The translations under genes were made by a program, and so were the position numbers. Positions 31,748 to 43,169 of a stretch of 64,000 nt of DNA are shown here, piece by piece (the stretch's first letter is position 1; each line of letters opens with the position of its first letter). The DNA comes from Collybia mongolica. Its lineage: Eukaryota; Basidiomycota; Agaricomycetes; Agaricales; Clitocybaceae. The stretch covers positions 558,001 through 622,000 of the forward strand of contig JAAXNY010000004.1 of NCBI GenBank assembly GCA_013420905.1, read 5' to 3'. The notes below the pieces were generated by a model that was not told where the DNA came from, made no database searches, and worked only from the letters and a program-made list of their open reading frames with translations.

Positions 31748-34560
31748 TCATCCTTGTCTTTGCTTTTTGCTTGATGATGACTCCCCACTGCTGTTCCTCC
31801 GAGGCCGCTTGTTAGGTTGGGGTGATGGCTGAATCCGGCTTGCCTCAGCTGGTAGAGGGCTGATACTTCTGGCACGGATGCGAGGAGAATGCCTTGGGGA
31901 TGTTGGCAAGGGATCCATGGGTGGGGGAAGAAGCAATTGTGGGCCAGATTGTACTTCCTGTGATGTGGCTGGCGTTGTGGGGATGAGCTGCACAATGGGA
32001 TAGGGTGGTGCCGCAGAGTCAGTTGGCATCATGTCTTCATCCAAGGGGGCCGTTATTTCTCCAGTGGCCGTGGCCGGATTGGTGTGGCTGGACGGATTGG
32101 GGGCCGTTATTTCTTCAGTGGCCGCAAGTTCTCCAGTGGCTGTGGCTGGATTGGGGGCCATTAACTCTCTAGTGGCCGGATTGTGGTGGCTGGACAGATT
32201 GCTGAGGCCAGACGGATTGCCAAGGCTGGACGGATTGGGGTGGCCAGATGGATTGGTCTGAGGGGTTGGGGCCAGACTGATGGGGTGGGGCGGATTGGTA
32301 GGGGTGACCAGATTGGTTGGAGTATTTGCACGGGTGGGCAAGTTGAGGTGGCTGGATGGATTGGTGGGGGTGGCCGGATTGGCCAGAGTGTTTGGACGAG
32401 TGGGGGTGGCCGGATTAATATTGCCAGGGCTAGTTGGACCCATGGCCAGGAATGGATTTATGGCAGGGGATGGTTCAGGGGACATGGTGGCAGAGTGGAC
32501 ATTACTGGGCAGGCTGGGGGTAGTTGGATCAGCTGCACTGGGCAAATTGGGGTGGCTGGCCGTTCTGACCAGGGCAGGCAGATCAGACGAGGTGGTGACA
32601 TTGCTGACAGGGGGCAGATTGGGTATGGGTATTGACAGTGGGAGGTTGTTGTATCTGTCTTCTGCCCATCGCGCCCTGACCTTTTGTGTTGCGAGATGTT
32701 TGTACCATTCATTGTCATCATTATACTCTCCAGCAAATTGCATATATGCACTCATCCACTTGTTTGTTGGGACTGGGTTGTGAACATCCCACACAATAAT
32801 TGGCCGCCTGATATCATGATATTTGCTGGGTTCAGCTGGAATGCCTTCCACAGGGAGGCCTAGATATTCAGCAATATCACAGTACAGACTCGTCAGGCTT
32901 TGGACATGGGCTGTCAACAAGTCAAGTTGTGCAACGGCATCACCAAGGATGCTAGGTACATCTCCTAAGCCTGGTTGGTTGTCCGTGCCTTCAAAAAGTG
33001 AGCCGACTTGTGTTGTTACGGCCCTTAGTCATGTTGTGGCCTCAGCAAGTGACATGTCGGCCGGTTGGTTCTGAGTACGGCGGCTTGGGAAGGATTGGCC
33101 TGTGGCCAGCAGCCATTCTGTGGCCGGCGGCCCTTTTGAGGCCAGCAGCCGTGCTGGGCCTGCAATCCAAGATGTCAATCCAATCTTTAATGTTCAAGGA
33201 ATGAGAAGACTTATGTTTTTCTGCTCGACGAGCCCTCCGCCACCTGTCTGTGGAATTGCCGTCGGCCTCTTGTTTCGGAGAAGGTGTGCCAGGTCTTGCT
33301 GGGACCCGTTTGGCCGTCCTTACCCGCTTGGGGGCTGGTTCCGTTTGCTCACCCTCAGTACCCCCTTCTGAATCCCCTGTTTGTGCTGTTTGTTTTGGGT
33401 GTCTGCCACCCCTACTCCCACTGTGCATGCACTTTGACTTAGACTCATAACATGCCACACATGCACCACTGTGGACCCTTTTCTCGCATCGAATGTTTCG
33501 CCGGGAACAAACCATACACGGCTCAGCATAGTCCTGACCCGTTCGCTGGGCAAAGCGCCGAGGCTGGGGCTTTGCGGGATGTCGTCTCTTGCTGGGCTGG
33601 GGCACGCTTTCTTCAATATCCATGAAATTTTCTTGCTCATCTTCCTCATCACTGTCTCCAGCAGGTGGATCTTCATATTCACTTGATGACTCCTCAGAAA
33701 GCTCCTTGAATGAGCAGGTGGGTGGGCGATCAACATCCATGCTGATATCACCACTCAAGTGACTAGGAGGGATGGTCCTTGCTGGGGGGGGAGAATGGCG
33801 TTGACGTGACGGGCCAGCACTCACATCTTCGTGGCGCAGATCACAGGGAGTTACTGGCCGCTGGGCAATAAGTGGCCGTCGGCCACCCAATCCAATGGGC
33901 CATTTGGCTGCCAAGGTTGGGGTGGCCACACTATTGGACTTACTTTCCCCAAGACGTCTGGCAGGCCGTTTGGTTTTGGTTTGACCGGCACCCGGTTGCT
34001 GTTGGCCGCTCAATCCAATGGGCTGTTTGGCTGCTGAGGGCCGGGCGGCCACGCTATTGGACTGGCCTTCTGCAACCAATCCAACAGGCCGTTCGGGCAT
34101 GAAGTGCCGAACGGCCTCCAATTCTCCTTGGATTCGGCCTTCCTCCACATTCTTTCCGACCTCAACGGTGGACTTTCCCGGCTTGATGCCCATACCAGTG
34201 GCCTCGGTTTGGTCCCTGCCTTCACTATCCTTTTCTGTAACAGCAGCGTTTGTTTGGATTTTCAATTTCACAGATAATACTGTATAACTCACCTTGTTCA
34301 TGACCTTCAGCCCATTTCTTTAATATATTTGGTAGCCGAGATGCAAGGATCGGAAGTGGCTCTTTCTTGACAGCTGCATGAATGTATGTCAGAATGAAGA
34401 GATCTCCATATTCTGCCACTGATTCATTCAGGATGGCCTTCACGGCTTTGACCTCGCGCCATATTCCCTTGTGCACGTTCTCGTACGTTCCAGCCTTGAT
34501 TGCAGAGTGGATCTTCTTATTGAGTGCATTGATTGTTGATTTTTTTGATGCGGCTTGCAT
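31748..34560 (-). pseudogene. Cys-cluster (CxC-type) repeat-associated protein, broken
   Basis: Minus-strand gene. The first exon (to 34560) encodes SKKSTINALNKKIHSAIKA and a ~90-residue helical domain. A GT-AG intron (about 34292-34232) joins it to KDSEGRDQTEATGMG. A long disordered region follows, then a zinc-binding-like cluster CMVCSRRNIRCEKRVHSGAC / CVACYESKSKC (about 33520-33430) and a basic stretch. Between 33042 and 33074 the frame shifts. The next frame has a TGA at 33029-33031, then VGSLFEGTDNQPG, a helical segment, RRPIIVWDVHNPV, and a low-complexity Asn/Pro/Thr-rich tail ending at 31748. Similar Cys-cluster proteins travel with Agaricomycete transposons, but I cannot name the family. 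The TGA is again a possible CGA change. Confidence 0.5.
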
Positions 34561-34714
34561 ATTGATATCGGGTTGAGGCGGAGCGGCTGTGATTGTAGCG
34601 GCAGTGGGGTGTGGGGTCAGGAATAGATCAACATGATCGGAAAAAAAAATTCAACATTATGTAATGAAACCATGTGACATATCACGTGCATTACATTGGC
34701 CGTTCTTGACACAG

Positions 34715-35362
34715 ATGGCCGATAGCCACCATCTGATTGAGATTACTTCCTCCCAATCCATGATGCAGGTGCCCTCAGGATATACAACTATTGTCAATTC
34801 AGATGGGAATCCAATAGTTATACCAACCTACATGGTTGATGGGAAATCTATCATTATCCCAAAATATCTGCTACCTGCCACAGAGCATGCCCTGGCAGTG
34901 CAGAGAATCCAACATGATCTGGATTTAGATTCATCCAACAGAGGAGTAGGTTGCCTTCCACCATTTCACTTCCTCCATCTTGCTCATTCTTCTCCATGGC
35001 AATTTAGCCATTCAATCTGTCTGGTGTGTATGGCAACATGATAGCAGAAGGGACCGTGATGGTACCTGCAGATCCGGTAACCCTTTTTATTCACAATGGA
35101 GGTTTTATCTTATCCAAAGCAGAGCCTGACAGACCACGAAATGTTATCTCTACATGCCAAAGTCACAGCCATACAAGAATGGTTCGGCATCAGCTATAAA
35201 GATGCTTCGCACCGCCTTTATATGGCTGAGGTAGAAAAGTTGAAAGCACAAGGTGTTACTTATAAGGCTCTCACTGCAATCCGGAATGACATTGTCCAGG
35301 TTACTGCCTACAGTAGTTTGGCAGGTGGGGAGGTTTCTCATGATCAAGCCCCTCCTAATTAA
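34715..35362 (+). CDS. Repeat-associated hypothetical ORFs
   Basis: Two plus-strand coding-like pieces, divergent from the Cys-cluster gene. The first starts at ATG 34715 (MADSHHLIEITSSQSMMQVP) and has VPSGYTTIVNSDGNPIVIPT and a likely splice donor at 34949. The second (35096-35362) contains TAIQEWFGISYKDASHRLYM and a charged helical region, ending DQAPPN. I could not find one frame-consistent splice joining them, so they may be one gene with an unplaced intron or two decayed ORFs. No domain is recognisable. Confidence 0.4.
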
Positions 35363-35419
35363 TGTATAGCAATATTTGTAATAACATCTATGAATATGCC
35401 ATGTGTCTGTGCACCATGT

Positions 35420-35800
35420 GCCATGTATCAGTTGGCCGTGTATCCGTTGGCCATCTGTCTGTTGGCCGTCTGTCCGTTGGCCGTGTATCCGTTGGCTGTC
35501 GGTCTGTGTGCCATCTGTCCATTGGCTGTCTGGCTAGGAATATGTATAACATTTATGGGTATATACACCGTCCGTGCCTATGTCCGTTGGCCCTGTGCTG
35601 TGTGCTGTGTGCCGTGTGCCATGTGCCGTCTGTCTGTATGTCTGTTGGCCATGTGCCATGTGTCCGTTAGCTGTGTGTCCGTTGGCCGTGTCCCATATGT
35701 CCATTGGCCGTCTGTCCGTTGCCATATGTCCGTTGGCTGTGTTCCGTCTGCCCATTGGCTGTGTCCTGTATCCATTAGCTGTGTGTTGAGTCCCTTTGAC
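35420..35800. repeat. 15-bp minisatellite
   Basis: A tandem array of a 15-bp unit close to GTATCCGTTGGCCGT, clear from 35420 to about 35532 (seven units). It resumes in degenerate form with irregular spacing from about 35640 to 35790. Long open frames on both strands across it simply reflect the repeat period being a multiple of three (five-residue repeats such as SVGRV) and should not be read as genes. Confidence 0.8.
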
Positions 35801-35907
35801 TATAACAACCCGAGGTCATACCAGGGATATATGCCATGCCATAACCCATAGCTGACTGCTTGACTCATTTGGCTGTGCATGGTCTGCACGTCCGGTGGAT
35901 TTGTATG

Positions 35908-36030
35908 GTACAACTACATGTAGTTGTACATATTTGGCAGCGGTTAAAAGAAGCTCTAGCAGGCCGTATGGTACACTACATTGTATACGCCCGCTAGACC
36001 GTATGGTACGCTACATTGTAGCTTACCTAC
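35908..36030. repeat. 22-bp palindrome and GTATGGTAC direct repeats
   Basis: GTACAACTACATGTAGTTGT plus AC at 35908-35929 is a perfect palindrome. The string GTATGGTAC followed by a CTACATTGTA-like half site recurs at about 35903, 35966 and 36001. This cluster marks the right edge of the low-GC island, just before normal host sequence; it may be a transposon terminus, but no partner end was found. Confidence 0.55.
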
Positions 36031-36266
36031 CTGGACCTTGGACGATGAGTGACGGGAATCATTTTCAATGGAAAGTTTGACATGCACGTATATTTCCACC
36101 AGTCAAGGCATTACGGCCAGGAAACTCTCGGTCGGGACCGAAAGTTAAAGTGAGAGAATCTACTTATTATCAGAGGGGGCGTAGCGCAAGGCACAAGGGT
36201 TTCTATAGCATTTGGTAGAACAAGAGAGATAATGCAAAACCAGAAAGCGAGAAGTGAAAGGACGAA

Positions 36267-39200
36267 TCAAAGATTAATCTGCAACCTTATGCCAGCCAGT
36301 GACGTTCCGGGGCGTGCATAAACGTTAGCGCGCCAGCTTGAGCCGCATGTCTGAGCTGCATTGCCTGCGGAGGAAATGCATTGGTACAATGCATATATTC
36401 AAGTATAAGAAGCATTTACCGCCACATTTCATGTTGCAATCGCCAGCACTAGCCGGTCGTGCTTCTCCCGTAGCGTGCAGCTTCGAGTCACACATGCATT
36501 CGTTGCCGTACTCCGTTGCGGCGATGGTGTGTCCTTGGGAAGAACATATAGCGACACATCGTTCCGTCGTCATTCCAGCCTCAGACGTCATAGAGGAGCG
36601 AAGGATCCGTTCGGGCGTGTCGATAAAACACCCAGCACTGGACCATCCGGACTACGTATCAAGTAATTAGTAATTCAGTAACGAATAGCAGGCCAGATGG
36701 GGTGATTTACTGGAGGTGGCGGCGTGTTACTAGTGGAGCCTTTGCCGTATACAGACAGCGCCCAACTCCCTCCGCAAGTCTTTGATGAGTCTCCAGCACA
36801 GGGCGTGTTGCAGCTATCAGAAGCAATCAGTGCCCCGGTTGCACCGTTGTTCGTGAGCGAATTTCCACAAAAGCCTGGAAAGAAGTCAGACCTAGACCTC
36901 GAGCAAGCTGTCCACGAGCACTCACACTGTAGCCTATTGTCAATCACGGGACATAACGTTAAACACGACTGTTTCCAGAACATATATATCAACGCAACTC
37001 ACCCGTACTCGACTCCTGAAAATTGATAGCCAGTGCAGAGTGATTGGCAGATCTGGGGAGTCATATCCTGCTGGGAGAAACTTGGTCCTGTGAGCGCGCG
37101 TCGGGATCCGAATGTCCCTTCTGCCACACAGCCATAGTAAGAGTACGCGGACCCGGTCGAAGTTGGTACTGTTGTGGAAGTAGGTGTCGCACTTGTCAAT
37201 GGAGGCGTTGTGGGTGGTTTGACGCCACTCGCGGAGTACAAGGAAATTCGATTACCGCCTCCGCAAGTATCACTAGCTGTGTATAGGTCGCAGATTAGCG
37301 GGAAAGTGTTCGACATATCCAATAGGATCGTACCATTTCCAGAACACGGCATATCACATTCATTAGCCGTAACCGGGTTGATACCAGCCGTTATCTTATT
37401 GGAACACCAGCATTCAACGCTATACTCGGTTCCTCCGAACGAATACCCCGCAGAGGCGCACATGTTCAGGCAGGCCGCAACTGATTGGCCAGAGATCGAG
37501 TTCTGAATGCCGTCGTCCAGAGTGCGGGGAGAATAATCCGGGTAGCACCCGAGATAGGACCAAACGACGCCAGAGATGGAGGTTGTTGTGGGAGCTGGGG
37601 GAGTACTTGACGTCGAGGTGGTAGTGGATGCTGTCGTGCTAACGGGGGCTGACGATGACGATGTCGCTGTGGTCGTGGTTGGAGATGAAGAAACACCTTC
37701 TGTAAAGTAAGAGGCATAAGAATATCATCCTGGCGAAGACTGCCGGGTGAAGACGTACTTGCAGAGCCAACATATGCATTATAGTTATCTATGTGCTAAT
37801 AAGAAGAAGAATAGGAGTGGCTTCCGTGGTTGGACTCACATAAAAGAGGATTGGTAACGAACATGTAATCTGACGGCGTCCGGTTGATAACTGTTGCGCC
37901 GTTCTTGACCATGGTCACGGTGATCTTCCCGGGAGCGAGAGGGATCTTGAGCTTGGTGACACCAGCCGCGACGTTGTCGAATGTTTGCGAAGAACTGCCA
38001 CAAGAGAGTATAACAGTGCTCGGTGATGTCGAGAATACTACCGCCCAAAGGACGTCCTGCGGACGCCAAAATATGTCAGTTCGGTGGCAACAAAAACCGG
38101 AGGCTAGATTACCGGTGACCAGTCGAACCCTGTTGGGCGAGACAGCCCATCCGAGCTTGCTGTGGCCGTGGCGGGATGGGTACGCGCCCAATAATATATC
38201 ACATCTTGCTGCTCAGAAGTCAGCGGTGTGTCGATGCCAGAAGCAGAAAAAACGACCCACAGTGATAGCGGGATATGTCCCGGTTTTGAAGGCCGTAATA
38301 TAATACTGTGACATATCGTACCAGGCCGTGTGAGGGATGTTATTGACCCATGTTGTCTTATCTGGCTGCGCTCCCTTAATCGGGCCGAAGCTAAGGAATT
38401 GTTATGGTTTAGACATGAGTATATATGATACCCTAGCAACAGAAAACGCACTAATGAGACTCCCCGTAATCATTCCTGTAACACCGACGGCGGTGGGTGT
38501 GGGTAGTGCAGTTTCAGACCCGAATTACTCACCAACTAATCATCTCGACGAAAGTTATAGTATTCCGCATGGCCATGAGTTGTTCCCAGCGTGAAATGAT
38601 CAGCCAGTCGTCGCCTCGCTGATACCAATTCTTGTAATCATAATGCGTACTGGAAATCTCAGAGGTAAGATGGTTTAACGAAGGCGAACAAACGAGGTAC
38701 GCACTACATCCAGCTGCTTACAGTAGCTCCATACCGTGACCCAAGCTGGCTTATATCTGGCGCGCATATAATAGGTATCATCGTATACCGATAAAAACAG
38801 GCCACTCACAGTAATCATCATCCCCAGTCTGGTGATCCAGAATGTTAAGAACACTGGAGACTTACGAGGTTAAAATCTCACATTTTTGTCGTTATTCCCT
38901 TGTGGCCAAGCACAACCCCAGCTGAACGGAGAAGGAAATTAGGCACTTCCTCGACGATAAAAGGCTCGCACAAACTCACCAGTACCAAGAGTCTAAGCTC
39001 GTCCAGCTATCAAACTGGCCCTCAATCCCTTCAATAAAGGGCATGAGATAACCATTTGTTTGCGCCTTCAAACTAGCCCATCCAGAATTTCCCAAACAAC
39101 GCCCTGCGAAGCTCGAGATCATGGGCTTGCCATCGATGTGGAACTGATTGGGATGAGACGCAAACTGATTAACTCGATTAACTATGTCGTTCACGTCGCA

Positions 39201-39829
39201 ACCCATGGCGGTGAAATCGAACGAGATGAAGAGTTTAAAGTTGGTGCCTAGATCCGCAGCGGCGGCGTAGGCGGAGGCAATCTGGGTACGTTGCCAGGAG
39301 TCCCCACCCATGTTTAAGGCAAGAGCGTCACTATGATTGAGTTTTAAAGAGGCAATTTAGTTATGTTTTTATCGATACCCACACGCCTTTCGCCTGGATC
39401 TGTCGAATATCATCAGCCCAGTCTGTCTGGGTATATGGATAACTATCTCATAAACGTGTCAGGAAGGCTGCATCGGTAGAGTGGGAAGAATAATCTTACG
39501 TGTCTACGGAAAATAAGTTCTCGAGCTGTTCGGCGCCCACCAAAGAGTACTAAATAAAAGACTTACTTCCAACAATCTTTCGCAAAGTCAGTTTTCTGAT
39601 TCACTGTAAGAACCGGGTTACATACGTGATGCATAAATACATATTTCGTCTCGCCTCGCTTCACCATCCCTGAAGCGCCATGACTCTGATCAATTGTAAC
39701 GTTGTTATTTGTAGATGACAAGCGCCGGTGTTTATAGAGGGCTTTGTCGAGAGAACGATGCGATTTACGCCCAAGGGCATTCGGTAGAAGGAAAAACCCG
39801 ACTATAGCGAAGATGAGGCTGGTACGCAT
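36267..39829 (-). CDS. Secreted GH71 alpha-1,3-glucanase with three WSC domains
   Basis: Endo-alpha-1,3-glucanase (mutanase) that hydrolyses alpha-1,3-glucan of fungal cell walls. The signal peptide (MRTSLIFAIVGFFLLPNALG) is followed by a propeptide-like segment and the GH71 domain: KYVFMHH-IVGNTYPYTQTDW, DALALNMGGDSWQR, LFISFDFTAMGCD, GKPMISSFAGRCLG, FIEGIEGQF and WYCWGCAWPQG. The C-terminal beta-sheet module ends near YNYNAYVGSA. A Ser/Thr/Pro linker then leads to three Cys-rich WSC domains (about 37550-37210, 37160-36740 and 36640-36290), which commonly bind cell-wall glycans. Many short introns occur, including a 4-nt exon ACAC at 39500-39503. A paralog without WSC lies at 44943-47072 in divergent orientation. 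I found no lesion. Confidence 0.9.
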
Positions 39830-41653
39830 ACTTCCAGGGATCGTCTCGCTGGCCCAGATTTGAGTAAAATGAATGTGTGCGTCCGGGATTTGGACAAAGA
39901 GAGGGAGGGTCCGAGGAATACAGTCTGGATCAGCGAAGTTTCAGGGGCAACGTACAAGCGTATATGATAATGCGAGTCAACAAGGAATGTGCCCCTTATG
40001 AATGTTGAATTAAGCCACTGACGCCAGAACAATTATAAGCGCGCGCGTTGTCCAGCTTGGAACACAAGTGATAGACGTCGGACGGCGAGCGCCAGGAGCG
40101 TTGAAAGTTCAAGTTACAGAGCGCATTCTCTTGCTTCCTAAGTAAATAAATATTAATAACCACGTAAAGCTTGGTCAATGATAAGGCCCACTTACTAGGT
40201 ATATAAGAAACGCACTCTGCGATTGGAATTTTAATTTACATAGATAGTAATTTCGGCATTCCAGCTCCGATAGACATCGGCTGCACGTCGGTGGGCGGAA
40301 CGACACGATCAGCGCTGATACGACGAACCTACCACTTCTAGACGTCAAATTAGTTTAGGTTGTTATAGATACGGACATCCATAAGCAGCGAGCGCGTCAA
40401 CGAAGAGGTCGAAGAGCCCCGTCGTTGGACGGGTAGCCTTGAGAATACCCCAACCCATTAGAGACACTTCCAAGACAACCTTTATCGCATTGAGAACTAT
40501 TCCACGATTGATTCTTAGTCATAGGGTGCAGGTGCCATATGAAATATAGAACGAGATCCAGTACATCTTTCAGACAGAGCATCATTGTTGAACATTTTTG
40601 CAATAAGAGCGCCAACATTCCCTGTCAGAGGCATCAACGTATGGCCTGAAGTAGCTTGGAGTAGATATAGTCACATTCTGACACTTGAAAATACAGCCAC
40701 ACCCACCGGAGGCTCGATGGTAACACCTGAATAATGTGCTATCCTCCTTGACGACAGTCCGTAACCACAGCCCTTCCTTAGACATCCTGCCAATGTCCTG
40801 CCAATCAAAGCTCTATTCAGCGCAGGGGATCCAGACTTTTCAATTGAGAATCAACGACCTGTCTCAATAGGAAATGGTGTCGTAGTCGGAACACGTCTCG
40901 CGTCGTTTCTTGGTGATAAGCAGCTGCCGCAAGTCCTACCAAGTTCAAAACTCACCCAACGGTCAGCCATCATATTCAGTTCGGCAAGTGAAAACGCTGG
41001 AACAATCCAAGAAAAACCTGTTCTCCTACATGTGGTGCCAAAGTACAGTTTAAAGTACGGTTTATATTCTGTTCTGCGATCGGGGATCAAGCGAGTTGGA
41101 CGTTGCCGTGATTGCCACATCGGAGCACAAATACTTCGCAATCGGCCTTTTCACGGCTTAGCCGGCACACCCTCGGAAGTCATTCATGCTGTAGCTTGGT
41201 CCGGTAGGAGCTGTCGACGAACAATAACATCGAACGAGATCTCTACGTCACATGAGATCAGGCTATATTCAAAGGCAATCATTAAACGACTCGGAGCAGT
41301 CAGGCGATCGGTAGCCTCCGTCACTGACACTGGTGGGTGTGGGCGAATTGAAGAATCACATCATGGCTACTTTACCTTAAGTTGTGCAGTGTACTGTATT
41401 CCTGGGATTACGGGCACGTTTGATATTCTAAGTCGACGTTATGGCAGTGAACGCCAACCTGTACCCAATCTTACCTAGCCTATGACAGAAGTGATACACA
41501 TGGAGCGACTGAACGACTGTTACTGGAGTTAGAGTTTAGAAATATAGAAACAAAAAATACTGGGTCCCAGTTGCACCACGTCGCGCTGGATTCGTAACAA
41601 CCTGGAAAAAGCTATGGACCGAGACAATTGTAATACTATTGCTATGAAATGTT
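39830..41653. other. Intergenic, no gene supported
   Basis: Upstream of the GH71-WSC gene. Minus-strand frames at 40382-40785 contain several Cys codons but have stops between them and no signal peptide, so I do not call a gene. Plus-strand frames near 41032-41478 have no recognisable features. Confidence 0.45.
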
Positions 41654-41908
41654 TCATGGGCAGGTGTTTCCATTGCAACAATATTTCTTTTCGCCCGTAG
41701 TGCAGCAAACCCCATCGCCACACTTATCTGTAGCACACTCTATAGTGCCATTACCGCAAGATCCTCTACAGACCGGAGCGGTGCCGCTCCAATGACAGTC
41801 GACGGTCACCTGGGTAAGGCTTCTAGCTAGGGTATCGTCGGAGGGGGCTGTCGCCGCAGAGGCGAGTGTAATGGCCATAAGGGTAGCGACAACGGAAAAA
41901 AGCTTCAT
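41654..41908 (-). CDS. Small secreted cysteine-rich protein
   Basis: An intronless 84-residue protein starting at MKLFSVVATLMAITLASA, a strong signal peptide with a likely cut after ASA. An in-frame ATG eight codons upstream would spoil the signal peptide, so I chose the second. The mature part has ten Cys in a compact pattern (DCHWSG, VCRGSC, ECATDKC, GVCC, YCC, TCP), suggesting five disulfides. The size, secretion signal and Cys content are those of effector-like or antimicrobial-type small secreted proteins, but no family is assigned. It lies between the two GH71 genes. Confidence 0.7.
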   Translation of the reverse strand: MKLFSVVATLMAITLASAATAPSDDTLARSLTQVTVDCHWSGTAPVCRGSCGNGTIECATDKCGDGVCCTTGEKKYCCNGNTCP

Positions 41909-41932
41909 CTTGTTTAAGCTGCAAATCTCCAC

Positions 41933-42818
41933 TCAGCATTTCTCAAGCGGACTGTTGGGGCGATCCTCGGCTTACCAGATGATGAACTTTGTAATGGGGT
42001 GGAAGGGGGTTGTGGTTTTGTTTATGTGTGGGCACCGCCGAACAAAGCGGTGAACAAATCAGTCAAGGATGTTTGAAGACGATTTGGAGTAGCAGACGTA
42101 GGATTCGCGCGGGAATCTTGCTGAAGCTAAGGCTTGAAACAAGCCCTTTTACATACTTGCTGAACAGTCGGCGAATACTAGCCACCGGCACCACTGCTGG
42201 CGAGCATATGCCTGTCTGCAAAAATAACGTCATTGATACAACGAGTGAATGTGGGTTCGGGCAATCAGTAATTCCTGATCTGCATAAATCAGCAAGCTGC
42301 TTACGGTTGATAAAAAAAAGTTGTGCGAATCTGGGGTTCCATTTCCGCATCAGCAGGAATCGGAGCCTTACGCGCCGTATTGACGACGACCCTTAAAAAC
42401 GGTGTAGCGTGCCCGTTCCCAGAGCCATACAGCCCGAAAAGAGCAGAGAGCAGTTTACAGGGTTTCCATTGCATGGATATGTTTTTATTTACAAGTTGAG
42501 CAAACTCTGACTGTTGCAAAAAGTCACGCGACGGCCGTATTCTGAATATGAAGGTTTCGCGTTCTCCTCACCTTCTCACCAAGAGTCATTAGTCACCTGC
42601 CGTAATAGGCGGCTTCTTCGCCGTATATCCCAGAAGCTTGACCGGACTCGTTACGACACTACGGATCTTCAAGTCCAACTTTCATCCGAATTTTGGGGAA
42701 GCTGAACGTTTTTTTAAGCTGAAAGTTATGGGGTTGAGAGGGCAATAACGAGTCTCATATGCGGTTCCTCCCGGAAGAATATCATTACCACGGCTGAACA
42801 AAAGGTTCACCCTTTGAA
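41933..42818. other. No gene seen
   Basis: Contains only short overlapping frames without domains, signal peptides or splice support. Confidence 0.4.
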
Positions 42819-43100
42819 TCAAAATCGAACGCCAAAAACCCAGCCCCGAAGGTCCGCAGGGATAGTGACTTTTCCGTCCTTGACGGGTGCGCCAACGCTT
42901 GCGGCAGACTGGTATAAGAAATCACGAACGTGGGTTCTGTAGGCTGCCTCGAAAGTGATAGCGACAGTGGCACTTGGAGTGATCTTAGCGGGGAAAGTAC
43001 CAACGAGAACCGCTTTGACTGCCAGGGTGGGTTGGCAAATGGAACAGGTGACGAAAGCGGTAGCGAACAAATTAATCCCATTCAAGCTAAGAGGAGCCTG
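42819..43100 (-). CDS. Possible exon of small secreted/membrane protein
   Basis: A minus-strand frame follows a CCTCCCAG acceptor-like site. It reads APLSLNGINLFATAFVTCSI, then GTFPAKITPSATVAITFEAA and DGKVTIPADLRGWVF, and stops at 42819. It looks coding, but there is no ATG in frame, and a better-looking C-terminus (DSKGEPFVQPW) lies in the next frame. This is either a downstream exon whose first exon I could not find or a small pseudogene with a one-base slip in the run near 42835. Function unknown. Confidence 0.3.
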   Translation of the reverse strand, partial: QAPLSLNGINLFATAFVTCSICQPTLAVKAVLVGTFPAKITPSATVAITFEAAYRTHVRDFLYQSAASVGAPVKDGKVTIPADLRGWVFGVRF

Positions 43101-43169
43101 GGAGGACGCGTTTGTCGGTTCCTGGGTTGGGTATCGAAGGCAAGATGTTTGTGTCCAATAAAGGACTGA

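Noticed and set aside
32031..32783. Gly/Arg/Ile-rich plus-strand ORFs
   Set aside because: They are antisense shadows of the Asn/Pro/Thr-rich tail encoded on the minus strand.
35362..35851. Overlapping ORFs of 60-153 codons on both strands across the minisatellite
   Set aside because: They exist because the repeat unit (15 bp) is a multiple of three and free of stops; no start context, domain or splicing.
15740..35900. A single giant mobile element (Starship-like) spanning the island
   Set aside because: No tyrosine-recombinase captain gene, no matching ends and no shared orientation; contents are better explained as nested unrelated repeats.
36325..37500. Separate small Cys-rich secreted proteins
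   Set aside because: The frames are WSC-domain exons that splice in phase to the GH71 gene upstream.
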